Positions 1 to 10,452 of a DNA stretch of 64,000 bases are shown here, piece after piece; positions within the stretch are counted from its first letter, which is position 1; the number at the start of each line of letters is the position of its first letter. The stretch covers positions 940,585-1,004,584 of the forward strand of contig RHPI01002262.1 in assembly GCA_009103225.1 (NCBI GenBank), written 5' to 3'. Below the pieces are notes generated by a model. That model ran no database searches, was not told the origin of the DNA, and saw nothing but the letters and a program-made list of their open reading frames with translations. Origin of the DNA: Chlorokybus atmophyticus. Its lineage: Eukaryota > Streptophyta > Chlorokybophyceae > Chlorokybales > Chlorokybaceae. A program made the position numbers and the translations under genes.

Positions 1-60
<60 letters not shown>
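1..60. repeat. (TG)n microsatellite
   Basis: Thirty TG units run from the first base, so the tract probably continues outside the window. It encodes a Cys-Val repeat in one frame, which is not a gene. Confidence 0.95.
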
Positions 61-61
<1 letters not shown>

Positions 62-1084
62 AACTGGCTATGATACAGATATATATGCATAAAGGTTTGT
101 ACATTCATGTATATGTATATCTACATTGGAATCATTATCTTTGTATACTTAATGCATCATGTACATACTTATTACATTGTACAAAAGTAGTACTTATGCA
201 CAATGTGATCAATATGAGATGCGCATATGTATGTTAAAGTATTTCAGCTAGATATACATGCATGTGTACACATTACGTACAGCCATTACAGCATGTCCAT
301 ATATATGTATGTATGTGTGAATACTTCAATGTATGCATAAAGTTCAATATAACGTTACATGTGTCACATAATACCAGTACATGAGTGACACATAATACCA
401 ATACGTGAATATGGTTAATAGTTTGCGCCGTAACCCAACCGCCGCTTGCAGTTAAAATGTAATTTTCGTTGATGCTTGCCACGGTTAACACGTGGCAAGC
501 GTTCTTATTGGGAGAGGTTGGCGGCGATCGCAACATATAATCGCAAAAACACCTTATGAGCACCTTTTGCAAATACAATTAAAAGTACGGGTTTTGTACC
601 ATTTAGCGTTGATGTAAATCTGGACGTTTTGTGAATGTATTGTATTTGGGCTTAGTATGTTGCGCAAAACCTGCCCGTGTAAACGCGCTTTTACTCTGCT
701 TGCGCATGGGGCCTTATTGTTGATTGCAGCGCGCTGGTCTAGCAGCCTGCCAATTAGTACCAGATGACCGTGTGCAAAACTAAGAGGCAAGCAAAAAGGA
801 AGACAAACACAGAAATTATCATATCGAGTCACAATGGTTTATCAGTTCTTCCAAAGTAAATTGCAACGCGCTCGTCTAGCAGCCTACCAGATTAGCAATG
901 CTGCAAACCCGCTCATACTTCCTTCTTATAATCTTTAAGAGTTTGTCGCAATATGTTTTCCCTGCCGGCCGACTAAATATTGGCAACGGCCGTGCACCTG
1001 AGGACGCTAATTTAGACTGTCGTGGCTCAGGCCACCTGTAATCTTGATACAGGGACCTAATAGTAACTTTCGTTACTATAAGGC
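61..1084. other. No gene seen; AT-rich spacer with small repeats
   Basis: No ORF here has coding character. Two small structures are visible: a hairpin with 10-nt arms around 474-500 (arms GCTTGCCACG and CGTGGCAAGC), and a diverged direct repeat of about 35 bp at roughly 727-763 and 862-898 sharing GTCTAGCAGCCT. Confidence 0.5.
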
Positions 1085-1410
1085 CCTTTTTGTTACAATT
1101 TAATCTTTAACAGTTGACTTTGCCTAACTAACAGGCGCCTGTTAGTTACCTATCAGGCCTCAACAGGTGACTTTATATAATGAACAGGCACCTGTTAGTC
1201 ACACACTAGGCCTTAACAAATGACTTTGTGTAATTTACAGGCAACTGTTAATTACACATCAGGCCTTATTAGGTGACTACAACTAATCAACGGGCACCTG
1301 TAAGTTACACATCAGTCTTATTTAGGTGACTCAGCCTATGTGACAGGCACCTGCAGGTTACACACCAGTCCAGCGCAGGCGACTAAGCCTAATTCACAAG
1401 CACCAAATAG
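1085..1410. repeat. 53-bp imperfect tandem repeat, about six copies
   Basis: The landmark CAGGCRCCTG recurs at about 1132, 1185, 1238, 1291, 1344 and (degenerate) 1397, exactly 53 bp apart each time. Each unit also carries a GGTGACT-like and a TCAGGCC-like element. CAGGCGCCTG is itself a palindrome. The array sits between the AT-rich spacer and the leftmost gene of the accessory island, so it could be a subterminal repeat of that element or an unrelated minisatellite. From 1411 to 1876 I see no gene or repeat. Confidence 0.85.
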
Positions 1411-1876
1411 GTAATTATCGACAAATAAGGCATGCTTTAACAACTGAAGGTGACCAATGCCTAACTGTCGTCATATGTATTTGCATAGCTTGACTACACG
1501 CGACTGTCACTGACTTCCAGCATTGTTATGTGCCTGTGCTGTGTACATGTACCTGAAATGTGTACAGTGTCTCTCAGTCACTTGCCAAGGCTTGTAGTTC
1601 GATTATGTGACTCGAATGCAGTTCTGTGTATATCATAGGGATGCAAGTATTGATGTGCATGAGCATAATGACGATTGACTGAGCTGGTTTAAGATGCACA
1701 ACACTCAGTCACAAGAGCCTTGTAGCTATGTACACTACCAGCTAAACGGACTACCAACTGCGCTACAGCTCCTCTCCATCATCGCTGGTCTCGTCATTAC
1801 GGAACAAAGCACCACGCGCTGGGGCCTGTGGAGGAGACGCCGGAGCTTGCTCTTCCTCCTAAAACGGTTGTGCCAG

Positions 1877-3590
1877 CTAATCAAATGCAGCTTCTGCCTC
1901 AGCGAGCGGGTCACGAGCTGCTGTCTCTTGCGGCCGGCGCCGATTGGGATCTTTCCGGTATTCGACACAAGATGCAGTGCGGCGTTTCACAAGGGTGAAT
2001 GGCTGGAGGGTTGCGTACCGTTGCCTCATCTCCCGCTTCATTGACATGATCATGATGTTGATTTCGCTGAGGTACTCTTCATGTGTGTCTATGCTGGCAG
2101 CTAGGAGAGGGTCTCCATCCTTGCCCTTTAGGATGCGCTCCACCTGCGTAGTTTACAGGCATGTCTTAGTGGCATCGAAAGCCACTATTCACTGCAACGC
2201 GTCTGCAAGCCTGTAGTTTGGGGCTACAGCGTTCCTGAATCGCTAATGATGGAGTTCAGAGTGCTCACCGTAAGCAACAGGTATGCGAGGTGGTTGACTG
2301 TCAGCTGCCGGCGACCAGGTGTAGTGACGGCGTAAGACCAGCATTGCACGATCATTTGCCAGATTATGGGATTGCCCCATTCATGGATGTATCTCCTCCG
2401 CTCCGGGTCTGCAGTGTCGGTCACCTCAAATCTCCGCCATGACTTGTCTGCGACAGTCATACCGACAAGGCATTAGTCACGAAATAGATAGTTCAAGTTG
2501 AGCCTGCACCAGGCTAGAATAGTGCCTGTGACTTACTTTGGAGCGCGTTGCGCATCTGGGCTTTTTGGGTCTCGGGGTCCATTAGGGCGTCGATGTGCCT
2601 GATTGAATCGGTTACAATAGGCGAGATGAGTACGTGTGTATGGAGGCTGAGTAAGAAGGCAGTGTTGCATAGCAGACATGGTGGTGAGGGACCCAACTCA
2701 CTTGCGCTTGTTGCTGTTAAACAGTGTCCACTTGTACTCCTTCTCAAGGACATGCTTGATCTTGGTGACGTTCTCAGACCGGACCTGCGTAGCTTTCTTC
2801 AGGGCGACACTCCAGTGGAAGGGGCACTCCTTGGGAGTCCAGTACACCTCATAGAACTTGGCCGCATCGGCCTCGTCGTCATGGTCGAAGCCAACTACCT
2901 GTCACGGGCAGGTTGGTCAGTGTCACGGTGCAGTGCGGTCATGAAGCATTCACAGCACCTGACACATGACGTTACGAATAGTGTCCTCCTTGGGATAAAC
3001 GTGGCTCTCTACCCAGTGGCCGTTTATGATTTCAACGACGGCATCTCGCAAATGCTGTCCACAGAAGAACAATCCGTTACACACATACACACAGTGTCAC
3101 AGTGTCACACAGTGCTTACCTCGTTGCCAATCTTCCACTTGCTTGGGGAAGGGTTGCTGACGGCCGAGGTTGCCACGTCACGGCCAAATGCGTTTGGGTT
3201 GGGGGTTCCAATCGACCCTCTGCAAGCACAACCACATGAGTCATGCTGCCAGCCATGAAAGATGCAACCCTCACAGTTGCAAAAGAAGAACAACGTGCAC
3301 AGTGTATCCAGAACGCATGCAGTGAGTCACTGTGCTAGTCATGATAGAAGCAAGCATCCAAGTTAGAAGTTGAGCAAGAAGCAACGTGCACAGTGCATCA
3401 AGAACGCATGCAGTCTAGCTTGCCCTTGCGACTGCGGTGTCAGGTGGAGTTGTTGTGATGTGCTGGGCGTTAGCGCGGGGTCTTGCTGCGATTGGTTGGC
3501 GACGGTTGCCTGGTTGAACACTGGGGGCAATGTGGACAACTGGCGCCGACCTCCACGACGAGGTGCACTTACGGATGGACCACGAGGCAT
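1877..3590 (-). CDS. Unknown spliced gene of the accessory island
   Basis: I do not recognise the family. The start is an ATG at 3590 opening a Gln/Ser-rich segment (MPRGPSVSAPRR...). Plausible exons follow at about 3285-3120 (Cys-rich, FCNCEGC then GCAC), 3047-2953 (HLRDAVVEIINGHW), 2900-2705 (FDHDDEADAAKFYEVYW), 2670-2530, 2455-2272 (WRRFEVTDTADPERRRY, IIWQMIVQCW) and 2143-1877, where it ends with a Glu/Arg-rich tail and TAG. Exons end in GT and are preceded by AG, and the minus-strand frame stays open while the plus strand gives only an unspliced shadow ORF. The two central exons join as ...MCQ then VVGFDHDDEAD, typical of real coding DNA. It is divergent from the OTU gene, with the GTACCAT palindromes between them. 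Internal junctions are approximate. It may be a structural or DNA-binding partner of the island transposase, but that is a guess. Confidence 0.55.
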
Positions 3591-3764
3591 CTCTCCAACT
3601 GATAGTCGGGTGCCGCCTGTTTAGCTGTAAGTGGCGCTGCCGCCTCCAACGCTGCCGCCGCCGGTTGGCCCGCCCGAATGTATGAGGCGCGAAAACGAAA
3701 ATGAGGCGGTTTTGAACGTCTAGAGTCCCGCACTAGAGTCGCACTTGTAGTGCGTCCTTGCTCC

Positions 3765-3932
3765 TATGGTTGATGGTACGACTTATGCATTCGTGCCATG
3801 CATGCTTCGTACAACCATTGTTACCAATGGTTGTGTCGTAACATTTATGGTACGACAGAGGCATCTCTCGTCCAACCCCAGCGATTGCCGTACAATGGCT
3901 CTGTCGTACCATCCATGGTACGACAGAGGCAT
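3765..3932. promoter_or_regulatory. GTACCAT palindrome cluster A, shared divergent promoter
   Basis: Between the divergent unknown gene (starts 3590, minus) and OTU gene (starts 4187, plus) lie several copies of ATGGTACGACAGAGGC or its inverse. The best hairpin is 3899-3928: arms CTCTGTCGTACCAT and ATGGTACGACAGAG around a 2-nt loop. A second at about 3810-3833 has arms ACAACCATTG and CAATGGTTGT. Two further half-sites lie near 3775 and 3847. The same core is found upstream of the methyltransferase gene and between the transposase and the last gene. Binding by an element protein is inference. Confidence 0.7.
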
Positions 3933-4186
3933 TGCTCGATCAGCCCAAATGGGAGTTAGCATGCACTCACCCAAACACGCTTCATTGATGGCCGGATGAT
4001 GGCACGCAGGGGCACCAGGTCGATGACGGGTCGAATGTCAGGCTTGATGGGCCTGGGTTCGACTAGGAGGCGGAGGACCAGGAGTCGGAGGAGGCGGCGG
4101 CGGCGGCGGCGGCGTGGCACATCTTGCGAGAAGTTGTGGTCGTAAGAGTTCAAGCAGCGAAGCCAGCTACTACCGGTCGCCACGTC

Positions 4187-6324
4187 ATGGATCATGGCAG
4201 GCGTCAGCAATGGGGCTGTCCAACATGCATCACCAACATTGGACAAACCAGCAGGCAAGCCATTAAAGACCATCTTCACACAGAGAGCTGCTTGGTGGCT
4301 CGCTTTCTGCAACAAGGAGTGGATCAGGAGCTGCAGTCCTTGGAGCCCCTTGTCAGAACCATGCGGGACCAGTTGCGGCTGTGGGAACAAGCACAAAGGA
4401 ATGCAGAGGTACGCTCAACAGTCACATGCATTTCCTTGCAAGAGCAATTTGTTTTTTAGCGCAGTCCATGTGATATATGTAGCGTGGCTGCAGGCCTCCA
4501 CTATTCACCCATACCCACCCTACAGTCAAGCCGACATTGCGGAAGCAAGAGCAGATAGACAGAGCTGGGCGGCGGTATGTTGTTGCCAATCTCGCTGTGC
4601 ATGTTGACTGCAATGTTGGCTCCAATGCATGCCTACCTTTTCATGCTAGGATGTGCGTGAGCGTGCGAAGTCGCGCGCGCGTGCCGAACGAAGTAGGCTG
4701 GGTTTGAGCACAGGAGCGCGTGGCCATTTGTCCGGCATTCAACCAATAGTGCATCAACCAGCAATGACGCAGTCCATGCAATCATTCGTGCATCAACCAG
4801 CAATGCCGCAGGTGACTGTTCGAAGCAACCAACTAATGACGGTGTGACGCAATTGACTATTGCAATTGCAGTGTCGCAAGCATGCAGCTAACCCACATGT
4901 GATTGGTTGACAGCACCACAGTGCACTAAGTCCTGTTGGAGCTCTTATGCAAGCCTGGATTCAATCCCATCAATTGGTCCTTCAATCCCACTTGCTGATG
5001 GGCGCGGCGGCAATGCGGCATCAGTTTAACATGCATGTTGGCCTGTTGAATCCCGACATGTCCATTGGGGCAGTGGCGCATGATGTGCCCATGGCTCAAG
5101 AGCTCCGTGACGAGTCTGCCATGGAGGGTGGCGGGGAGAGTGCAGCCAATACCACCTTGTCAGCCCCCATGGCTTCCCCTGCTCCATGCAGCCCACGGGC
5201 CATTGAGGTAAGTCGCTGTCTTTTATGCTCGTGCCTTGGTAACAATGCGTCAGGCACTGCATAAGCTTATATTCGTCCTTTGCAACATTGTGAGCCATCT
5301 TATCCTGGGTCCTGTATACAGCCCCCCTTGCTGCATGCACAAGTGGTCTCACCTGCAGCTCCTGCTCCCCTCCCAGCCAGAGCGCAACCACCTTCCGCGG
5401 CACCAGTCCTTCGTGCACTGCCATCTCCTCCACGAGCAGCACCGGTGATTGCGGGGCAACAATCCTTCTTGCCGCCACCGGCGAGACCACAGCACAATGC
5501 AACAACCGATGTGGCTTCTGCACCTACCTTACCCCACCCGCTGCAAGTTGAAGCCGGCAGTCTGCCCCAAACTCAGGTACTTTATCAGTCACTGTGACTC
5601 TTGCCGTCCACAATTGGACACACCATGTGAGTGCTGTATGCGCATGCAGCAGGGGTCACCACGTGCCAGCGAGTCATCAGAGGAGCTGGCCGCAACCCGC
5701 ATCCGGCCATCAGTCATGCTAGGTGGCCAGCTCGCCTCATGGGACCACTTCAATGCGCCAACGGATGGTAACTGCTTCTACCATTGTGTATTTCGCGCCA
5801 GGCCATCCATAGCGCAAAGTGTCCTGGATGATCACAAGTGCCCCAGCTCGAGCAGATTTTGGGCCATGCTGGACACCATGGACGACGACGGCAGGGGGCA
5901 CACTCTCCGCAAAATCACCGCCAAGGCTGTCGATGCAGGCGTGGCGAGCAGAATCCTAGACTTCTGCAGAGCCACTGGTGCCGCGGGAGAGATGGCGCAG
6001 TATTACGACAAACTGCCTGCGACCATGTTGGCTGATATCAACTGCAACATTGACCTAGCCATGGCCAAGGTGCGACAGATCGTGCGGAGAAAAGATGTGT
6101 ACGTCGAGCACCTGCAGATGACCATGTTTGCCAACAAGCTGGGCTTGTTGATTGGCTGCGTGACCGTTCAGCGCGAGCATGGGGAGTGGGTGCCACGGCC
6201 CGGCAACGCAGTTTGGGTTGGAAATAAAGAAGCCCTCAACTCAGTCCTGGTGGTGGGCAACACTGCTCCTGATGAGCCAGAAGCACACTTTTGGCTCCTC
6301 AAGCCTGCAAGCACCGAACGGTGA
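4187..6324 (+). CDS. OTU-type cysteine protease with N-terminal zinc finger
   Basis: The C-terminal exon (about 5650-6324) holds an OTU domain, the fold of deubiquitinating and related cysteine proteases. The nucleophile loop reads DGNCFYHCVF (about 5764) with the expected Asp-Gly-Asn-Cys. The partner His is in EAHFWLL (about 6280), as in the family's terminal H-[FY]-[DNW] motif. The proposed start, ATG 4187, opens a C2HC finger (CPTC, then HLH-x3-C) followed by a helical Glu/Arg stretch ending at donor 4409. Middle exons at about 4545-4575, 4651-4811, 4940-5207 and 5290-5576 code for Arg-rich, Met/Gln-rich and Pro-rich linkers. Internal junctions are not all phase-resolved, so treat them as approximate. 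OTU domains are known cargo of several eukaryotic DNA transposons and viruses. Here the gene faces the same way as the RING and methyltransferase genes. Confidence 0.7.
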
Positions 6325-6333
6325 TCGTGGCCT

Positions 6334-7117
6334 ATGCATGAAGTGCCACTGGAGGTAACACACCTGATCGGAGAGTGACGGCATGGCGTTGCCAATTCCC
6401 CGCTACCACCGGCTGTGACCCAGAGTGCTGCGCCAACGCCTCAGGCCTCGCCTTCGTGTGCTAGGCAAGAAGTAGCCGAGTGTTCTGCACATCCTGCCTC
6501 CCCTCAACCACAGCCACATGCTCGCAATCCCAATTCAGCACCCTCCCTTCCTGCCGCGGAGACTCACTTGCCACCGCACTCTGACCATCCGGAGGCATCT
6601 CCATCAAGAAGCAGCTGTAGCTCGCCCTCTCCCTCCAAGCTTGCCACATTGATCCCAGCCTGTCTTTTTGGTAAAGAGATTGATCGAGGTGTCCTGAAAG
6701 CTGCGCTGAAAGACAAAGGCTTCATGCTCGACCTCATGAAGCAACATGAGGTCGTGGAGGAACGGGAGGCAACCAACAAGCGCAAGGTTGTGGAGCAAGA
6801 AGATAACGCCTTACTTCCTCTGAGTGACAGTGCCACGGAGAGCGCCTGCCAGGATGTGCAGGGTGACAAAAAAAAAAAGAAGAAGGTTGTTGGAACAAAG
6901 GACGCTGACAGGACCAAAAAAGGAAAGGTGAGGCATCGTTACAACATTAGAAGAAGCACAGCGCCTTGATGCCTCACTGGGGCTGACTGTGTGTCCTGAG
7001 TAGGCACAGGCGGGTTTACAGCGTCAAGTGGCTGCTCAGCATCGTCCAGAGAGACAGCCGGTGCGGCACGAGCTGCCTAAGCCCAAAGCACCGACGCGCA
7101 GACGCTTTAGGGGCTGA
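6334..7117 (+). CDS. Small basic Ser/Pro-rich protein of the island
   Basis: A phase-consistent three-exon model fits: 6334-6354 (ATG, seven codons, donor GTAACA), 6424-6927 and 7010-7117 (stop TGA), giving about 210 aa. It starts 10 bases after the OTU stop. The first half is Ser/Pro/Gln-rich. The middle has a charged helical segment (GKEIDRGVLKAALKDKGF, about residue 90) that could be a coiled coil. A Lys run and an Arg-rich tail (TRRRFRG) look like nuclear targeting or nucleic-acid binding. I recognise no family. The very short first exon is the weakest part; the gene could instead be a downstream alternative end of the OTU gene. Confidence 0.5.
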
Positions 7118-7134
7118 CTCGTAGTGCAAAAGAG

Positions 7135-8037
7135 TTGATCACCCTACAGTACGCCCAAGACGCGCTGCATCACCGCATGCGGCATGCCTCGAGGTGGGTG
7201 ACGAAAGTTTGCAATAAGTGGGAGCAAACGCGGAGAATGCGGTCTAAACAGACCTCTGGGGATTGGCCGTGGTTGGAACCCATACACGATATGGCCATCC
7301 GTAGTACGTTGTTGAGCCTCGCCGTCCTCGATATGATGGTGTTGTTGCTGCCGCAGCACCCCGACAATGTGCAAGAGCTATCTGCGGAGCAGAACTTCGA
7401 CCTGCTGCAGCAGATGTACCTGTCGATGTCGACTAATGCGGGTTGAGATGTGTGCCACTACCTGAGCAAACATACTGGGTGGCAAGTAAAACCATTTGAG
7501 CTGTACTTGGCATGCTTTGGCGGGCAGTGGCTGTATGTCATACGGCACGTCGAGCTGATTCTGTGGAAGCTCGAAGAAAATGACGATGCGGGGGAGTACA
7601 CAAGTGACGACAGCCATGTCGAGGGCCTGGATGAACGCATGCTGGACGAGACCACCAAGACCAGCAGGTGGTGTATGGCGGCAGATGGGCGTCAGGTGAT
7701 CGAGCAGGCAGTGGAGCGTTATGCTGCGCCATTCAGATGGGAGTCGCTACGCCTGCGACGCGAAAACAGTGTTTGGTGGCAGAGGCAGCTTGCACACCCG
7801 CGTGCACCATGTGTGCTGATCTGTCGCATTGAAGAGCCACCCCCCCCAGCTGATGGGGAGACGCCCTGTTGCAAGAAAGCGATGTGCCATGTCTGCATCA
7901 TAGCACATCAAAAGACTGTGGCAAATAAATCAAAGAATCTACAAGCGTGTCCATTCTGCAAGCAACCTCACCCGTTTTGGTCGCCACGCCTGATGCAAGA
8001 CGCCAACGTGTCGGCGGTGATTTGGCCCCCGCCTTGA
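7135..8037 (+). CDS. RING-like protein, interrupted by an in-frame TGA
   Basis: One reading frame runs from 7135 to 8037 with a single TGA at 7444-7446. The first in-frame ATG is at 7177. The C-terminal 60 residues form a RING-type metal-binding pattern: C-x-L-I-C, a long Pro-rich spacer, PCCKKAMCHVC, then H and CPFCKQPH. RING domains usually serve as ubiquitin E3 ligases. The rest has no family I recognise but has good coding character (Trp-rich, WKLEENDDAGEY). The TGA may be a real disabling mutation, a sequencing error or readthrough. I tested a small intron across it and found no phase-compatible acceptor. An OTU protease and a RING protein in one element would give it both a deubiquitinase-like and a ligase-like activity. 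Confidence 0.6.
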
Positions 8038-8289
8038 TGCCAATTGTGCATGTATTGTAGTTTTGTGTTGGCTTCCTGTGAACCATGTAGGTACATGTAT
8101 AGTTGCAGCATGGTGCATGGTGCACCAGAGATCTGCTGTTGTTAGAAGCATTGGCTGTACATGTGTATGATGACTGCCCGGCGCATGAGTCAGTGCATGG
8201 CTTGCATACCTCGCTGGTTTAGAGCGTGGTTGACAGCAACAAACTCGGACAGCGCTCTGGGTTCCATGGCATGACAGCACAGTATTACT

Positions 8290-8400
8290 CTACGATCGTG
8301 GTAGTATGCGAGTATCCTTGTACTGTAGTACCATTAACAGATAGAGTACCATTCATGTTGATGTAGTACCATGCATGGTACTGCAATAGCGTATAAGGTA
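8290..8400. promoter_or_regulatory. GTACCAT palindrome cluster B, upstream of methyltransferase
   Basis: The spacer 8038-8520 holds a perfect 18-nt palindrome at 8365-8382 (AGTACCATGCATGGTACT) and two further GTACCATT half-sites at about 8328 and 8347. The core GTACCAT is the same as in clusters A and C. The rest of this 480-base spacer has no gene I can support. Confidence 0.65.
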
Positions 8401-8520
8401 CAGTCGTGCTTCACTTGAAGTTTGACCCATTTAGGGTTCGTAAGCTGGCAACCCTAAATTGATGCCCATACCCTAAAGTCTCGCTCAGTTTGTGGGCAGC
8501 CGTGCCGATTCCTATTTTGC

Positions 8521-10249
8521 ATGATGTCGGCGGCAGCAGTTGAATCACCCTCACCTAAGAGACCATGCTTGGTGTGCCCACAATGCAATGCGTACGTATG
8601 TGCCAATGGCCGTAGGCAGCAAATGCGAGCACACTTGACCGAATGCCAGCGAGTGCAGACAGTGTGCCACGGTTTTAGTGCTGCTTGCTGGCATCACACC
8701 ACACACAATGTCGACGTGTTTGGCTGCCGCCTCGGCCAAGTGCTGTGCAAGGAACGCGAGTTTTTCCATTGCGTGCAGTGCGTGTGCGAATCGTGCTCGC
8801 GCTCATGCTTCGAGTGGCGAGGGGAACCCATGCGCTTCTTCACATGGACAACACCGGGACATGTGGTTAGTGGACAGGTGGTGGATGCTGTGGAGGTAAT
8901 CCACAAGAGTGGACCGCGACGTATCACTGCATGTTATGTTGGGCGTATGCTTATTTCATGCATGTTGAAGCTGTTGTCGCATTCAGAGCAGTCTTGCACG
9001 GTGTGGGCGTGGGCAGTTCCATCCCCTGGCCGCTGTAGAGGAGGCAGACCATCGACCGTTGGACAGCGCACTGCATCGGCTGCGGAACGCAGTTAAGTTG
9101 GGATGCGAGCAGCTGATCGGTGTGAGTGTCATGGTGCATTGGCCGCTGGATGGGGAATGGTATGCGGGCGTTGTGGAATCATTCAAGCAAGCGTCAGGTC
9201 AGCATCGCTTCGTGGCGTGCGAGATTGAGGACGCATCATATATGCATGGTGCAATGGAAAATGTCTTTGCAGGGTAGCACCGTATAGTATTCGATGACGG
9301 TGATCGACCACAAACCATCAACTTCAAAGGGCACAACGTATTCGCGTACACATCAGTTAACGGGACACGCCATGTTCTGCGCGCCGGAGGGGAGAACGTC
9401 AGTCGCAAAGTAAGCCCGGACGGCATCATTGTTGGTCCCTGGCCAGCACCACGGCCAGCCTTGACCACATACACGCCATTTGACAACAAGCTGGGACGCA
9501 CACGCAGACCAAGGGCACTCGACCTATTTTGCGGCGGTGGCGGTGCCAGTGTCGGTCTATACCACGCAGGCTTTGACGTGACCGGGATGGACATAAGTCC
9601 CTCCTCTGAGTACCCGCTGCCCTTCATACACCGCGATGTATGCACCCTGAGTGCAGGAGAGCTGAGCGAGTACGAGCTCATCTGGGCCAGTCCACCATGC
9701 CAGGCCTATTCAGGTGCTATCCCGGCACCTCAACGGGCGGCACATGGCACATCCTGGAGACACCAGGATATGATACCGCTCGTCCGACGTCTGCTGCTTG
9801 CAAGCCAGGTCAAGTTTGTGATTGACAATGTGCCAGGAGCAGCTTCCTCATTCAGAGCCAATCTGTCCCTTTGTGGCACGATGTTTGGCCTATCAACTTT
9901 CCGACACCGTCTGTTTGAGACATTGCCAGTGGTAGCTACCCCACCAGCACGCTGCTCGCACGCGGGCAAGGTAGTTGGACTGCTATCGCCGCACCTGTCC
10001 GCTAGCGCGAAGAAGACAATCGTGACATCAAACGCGCCACAGCAGATGTACCCGGTCTATGGCCTTCCAAGCACCAGGGGCGGCATTGCTGCGTGGCAAA
10101 CAGCGCTGGGAGTGCCATGGATGACCTCGGCCGTTTCCATAGCGAATGCAGTTCCTCCCGCAATGGCGGAGTGCATAGGGCGTCTCATGCTTGAAACAAT
10201 GGATATGCGCTGTGACTACCCTCCTGTGTCATGGAACTATGAGGCTTGA
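8521..10249 (+). CDS. Zinc finger / Tudor-like / cytosine-5 DNA methyltransferase fusion
   Basis: A phase-consistent three-exon model (8521-8895, 9017-9211, 9278-10249) gives about 513 aa. Residues 15-45 form a C2HC finger (CPQC, then H-x3-C), followed by a Cys-rich block with CVQCVCESCSRSC. Residues 155-205 resemble a Tudor or agenet barrel (VHWPLDGEWYAGVV, then VFDDGD). The catalytic domain starts near residue 265: motif I DLFCGGGGAS, motif IV SPPCQAYS with the catalytic Cys, motif VI IDNVPGA, motif VIII FRHRLFE, motif X SIANAVPP. It would transfer methyl from S-adenosylmethionine to cytosine C5 in DNA. The SPPCQAYS...RHRLFE layout is that of bacterial and phage enzymes, not eukaryotic DNMT1 or DNMT3. 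Motif VI has Asp where the family has Glu in ENV, which may lower activity. The junction 9211/9278 is the least certain. It is convergent with the transposase gene. Confidence 0.8.
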
Positions 10250-10452
10250 GTGTGGTGCACTGTATTGATGCTTAATGCCACACGGCGGACTGATTGTTGA
10301 ATGTTGCATGGATCATTCGATTGTGGTGACAGTTGTGCAGTGACAGCTGCCCGGTATTGTACACGTCCACATGCAAAAGTCTTAGCATACGATTAGCAAT
10401 GCCTAACTGACTGATATGCTCCAAACTGAGAGTAGTGAGACAAGTACATTTG

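Noticed and set aside
4-237. ORF with Cys-Val repeat at the window start
   Set aside because: It is the TG microsatellite read through into non-coding sequence.
1085-1410. Possible CRISPR array
   Set aside because: Whole 53-bp units are repeated with gradual divergence; there is no fixed repeat with unique spacers, and the host is a eukaryote.
2548-3258. 236-codon open frame on the plus strand
   Set aside because: The minus strand gives better coding segments with splice sites at each end and sensible joins; the plus frame is their shadow and has no recognisable domain.
7441-7466. A tiny intron removing the in-frame TGA of the RING-like ORF
   Set aside because: The only nearby GT...AG pairs break the downstream frame.
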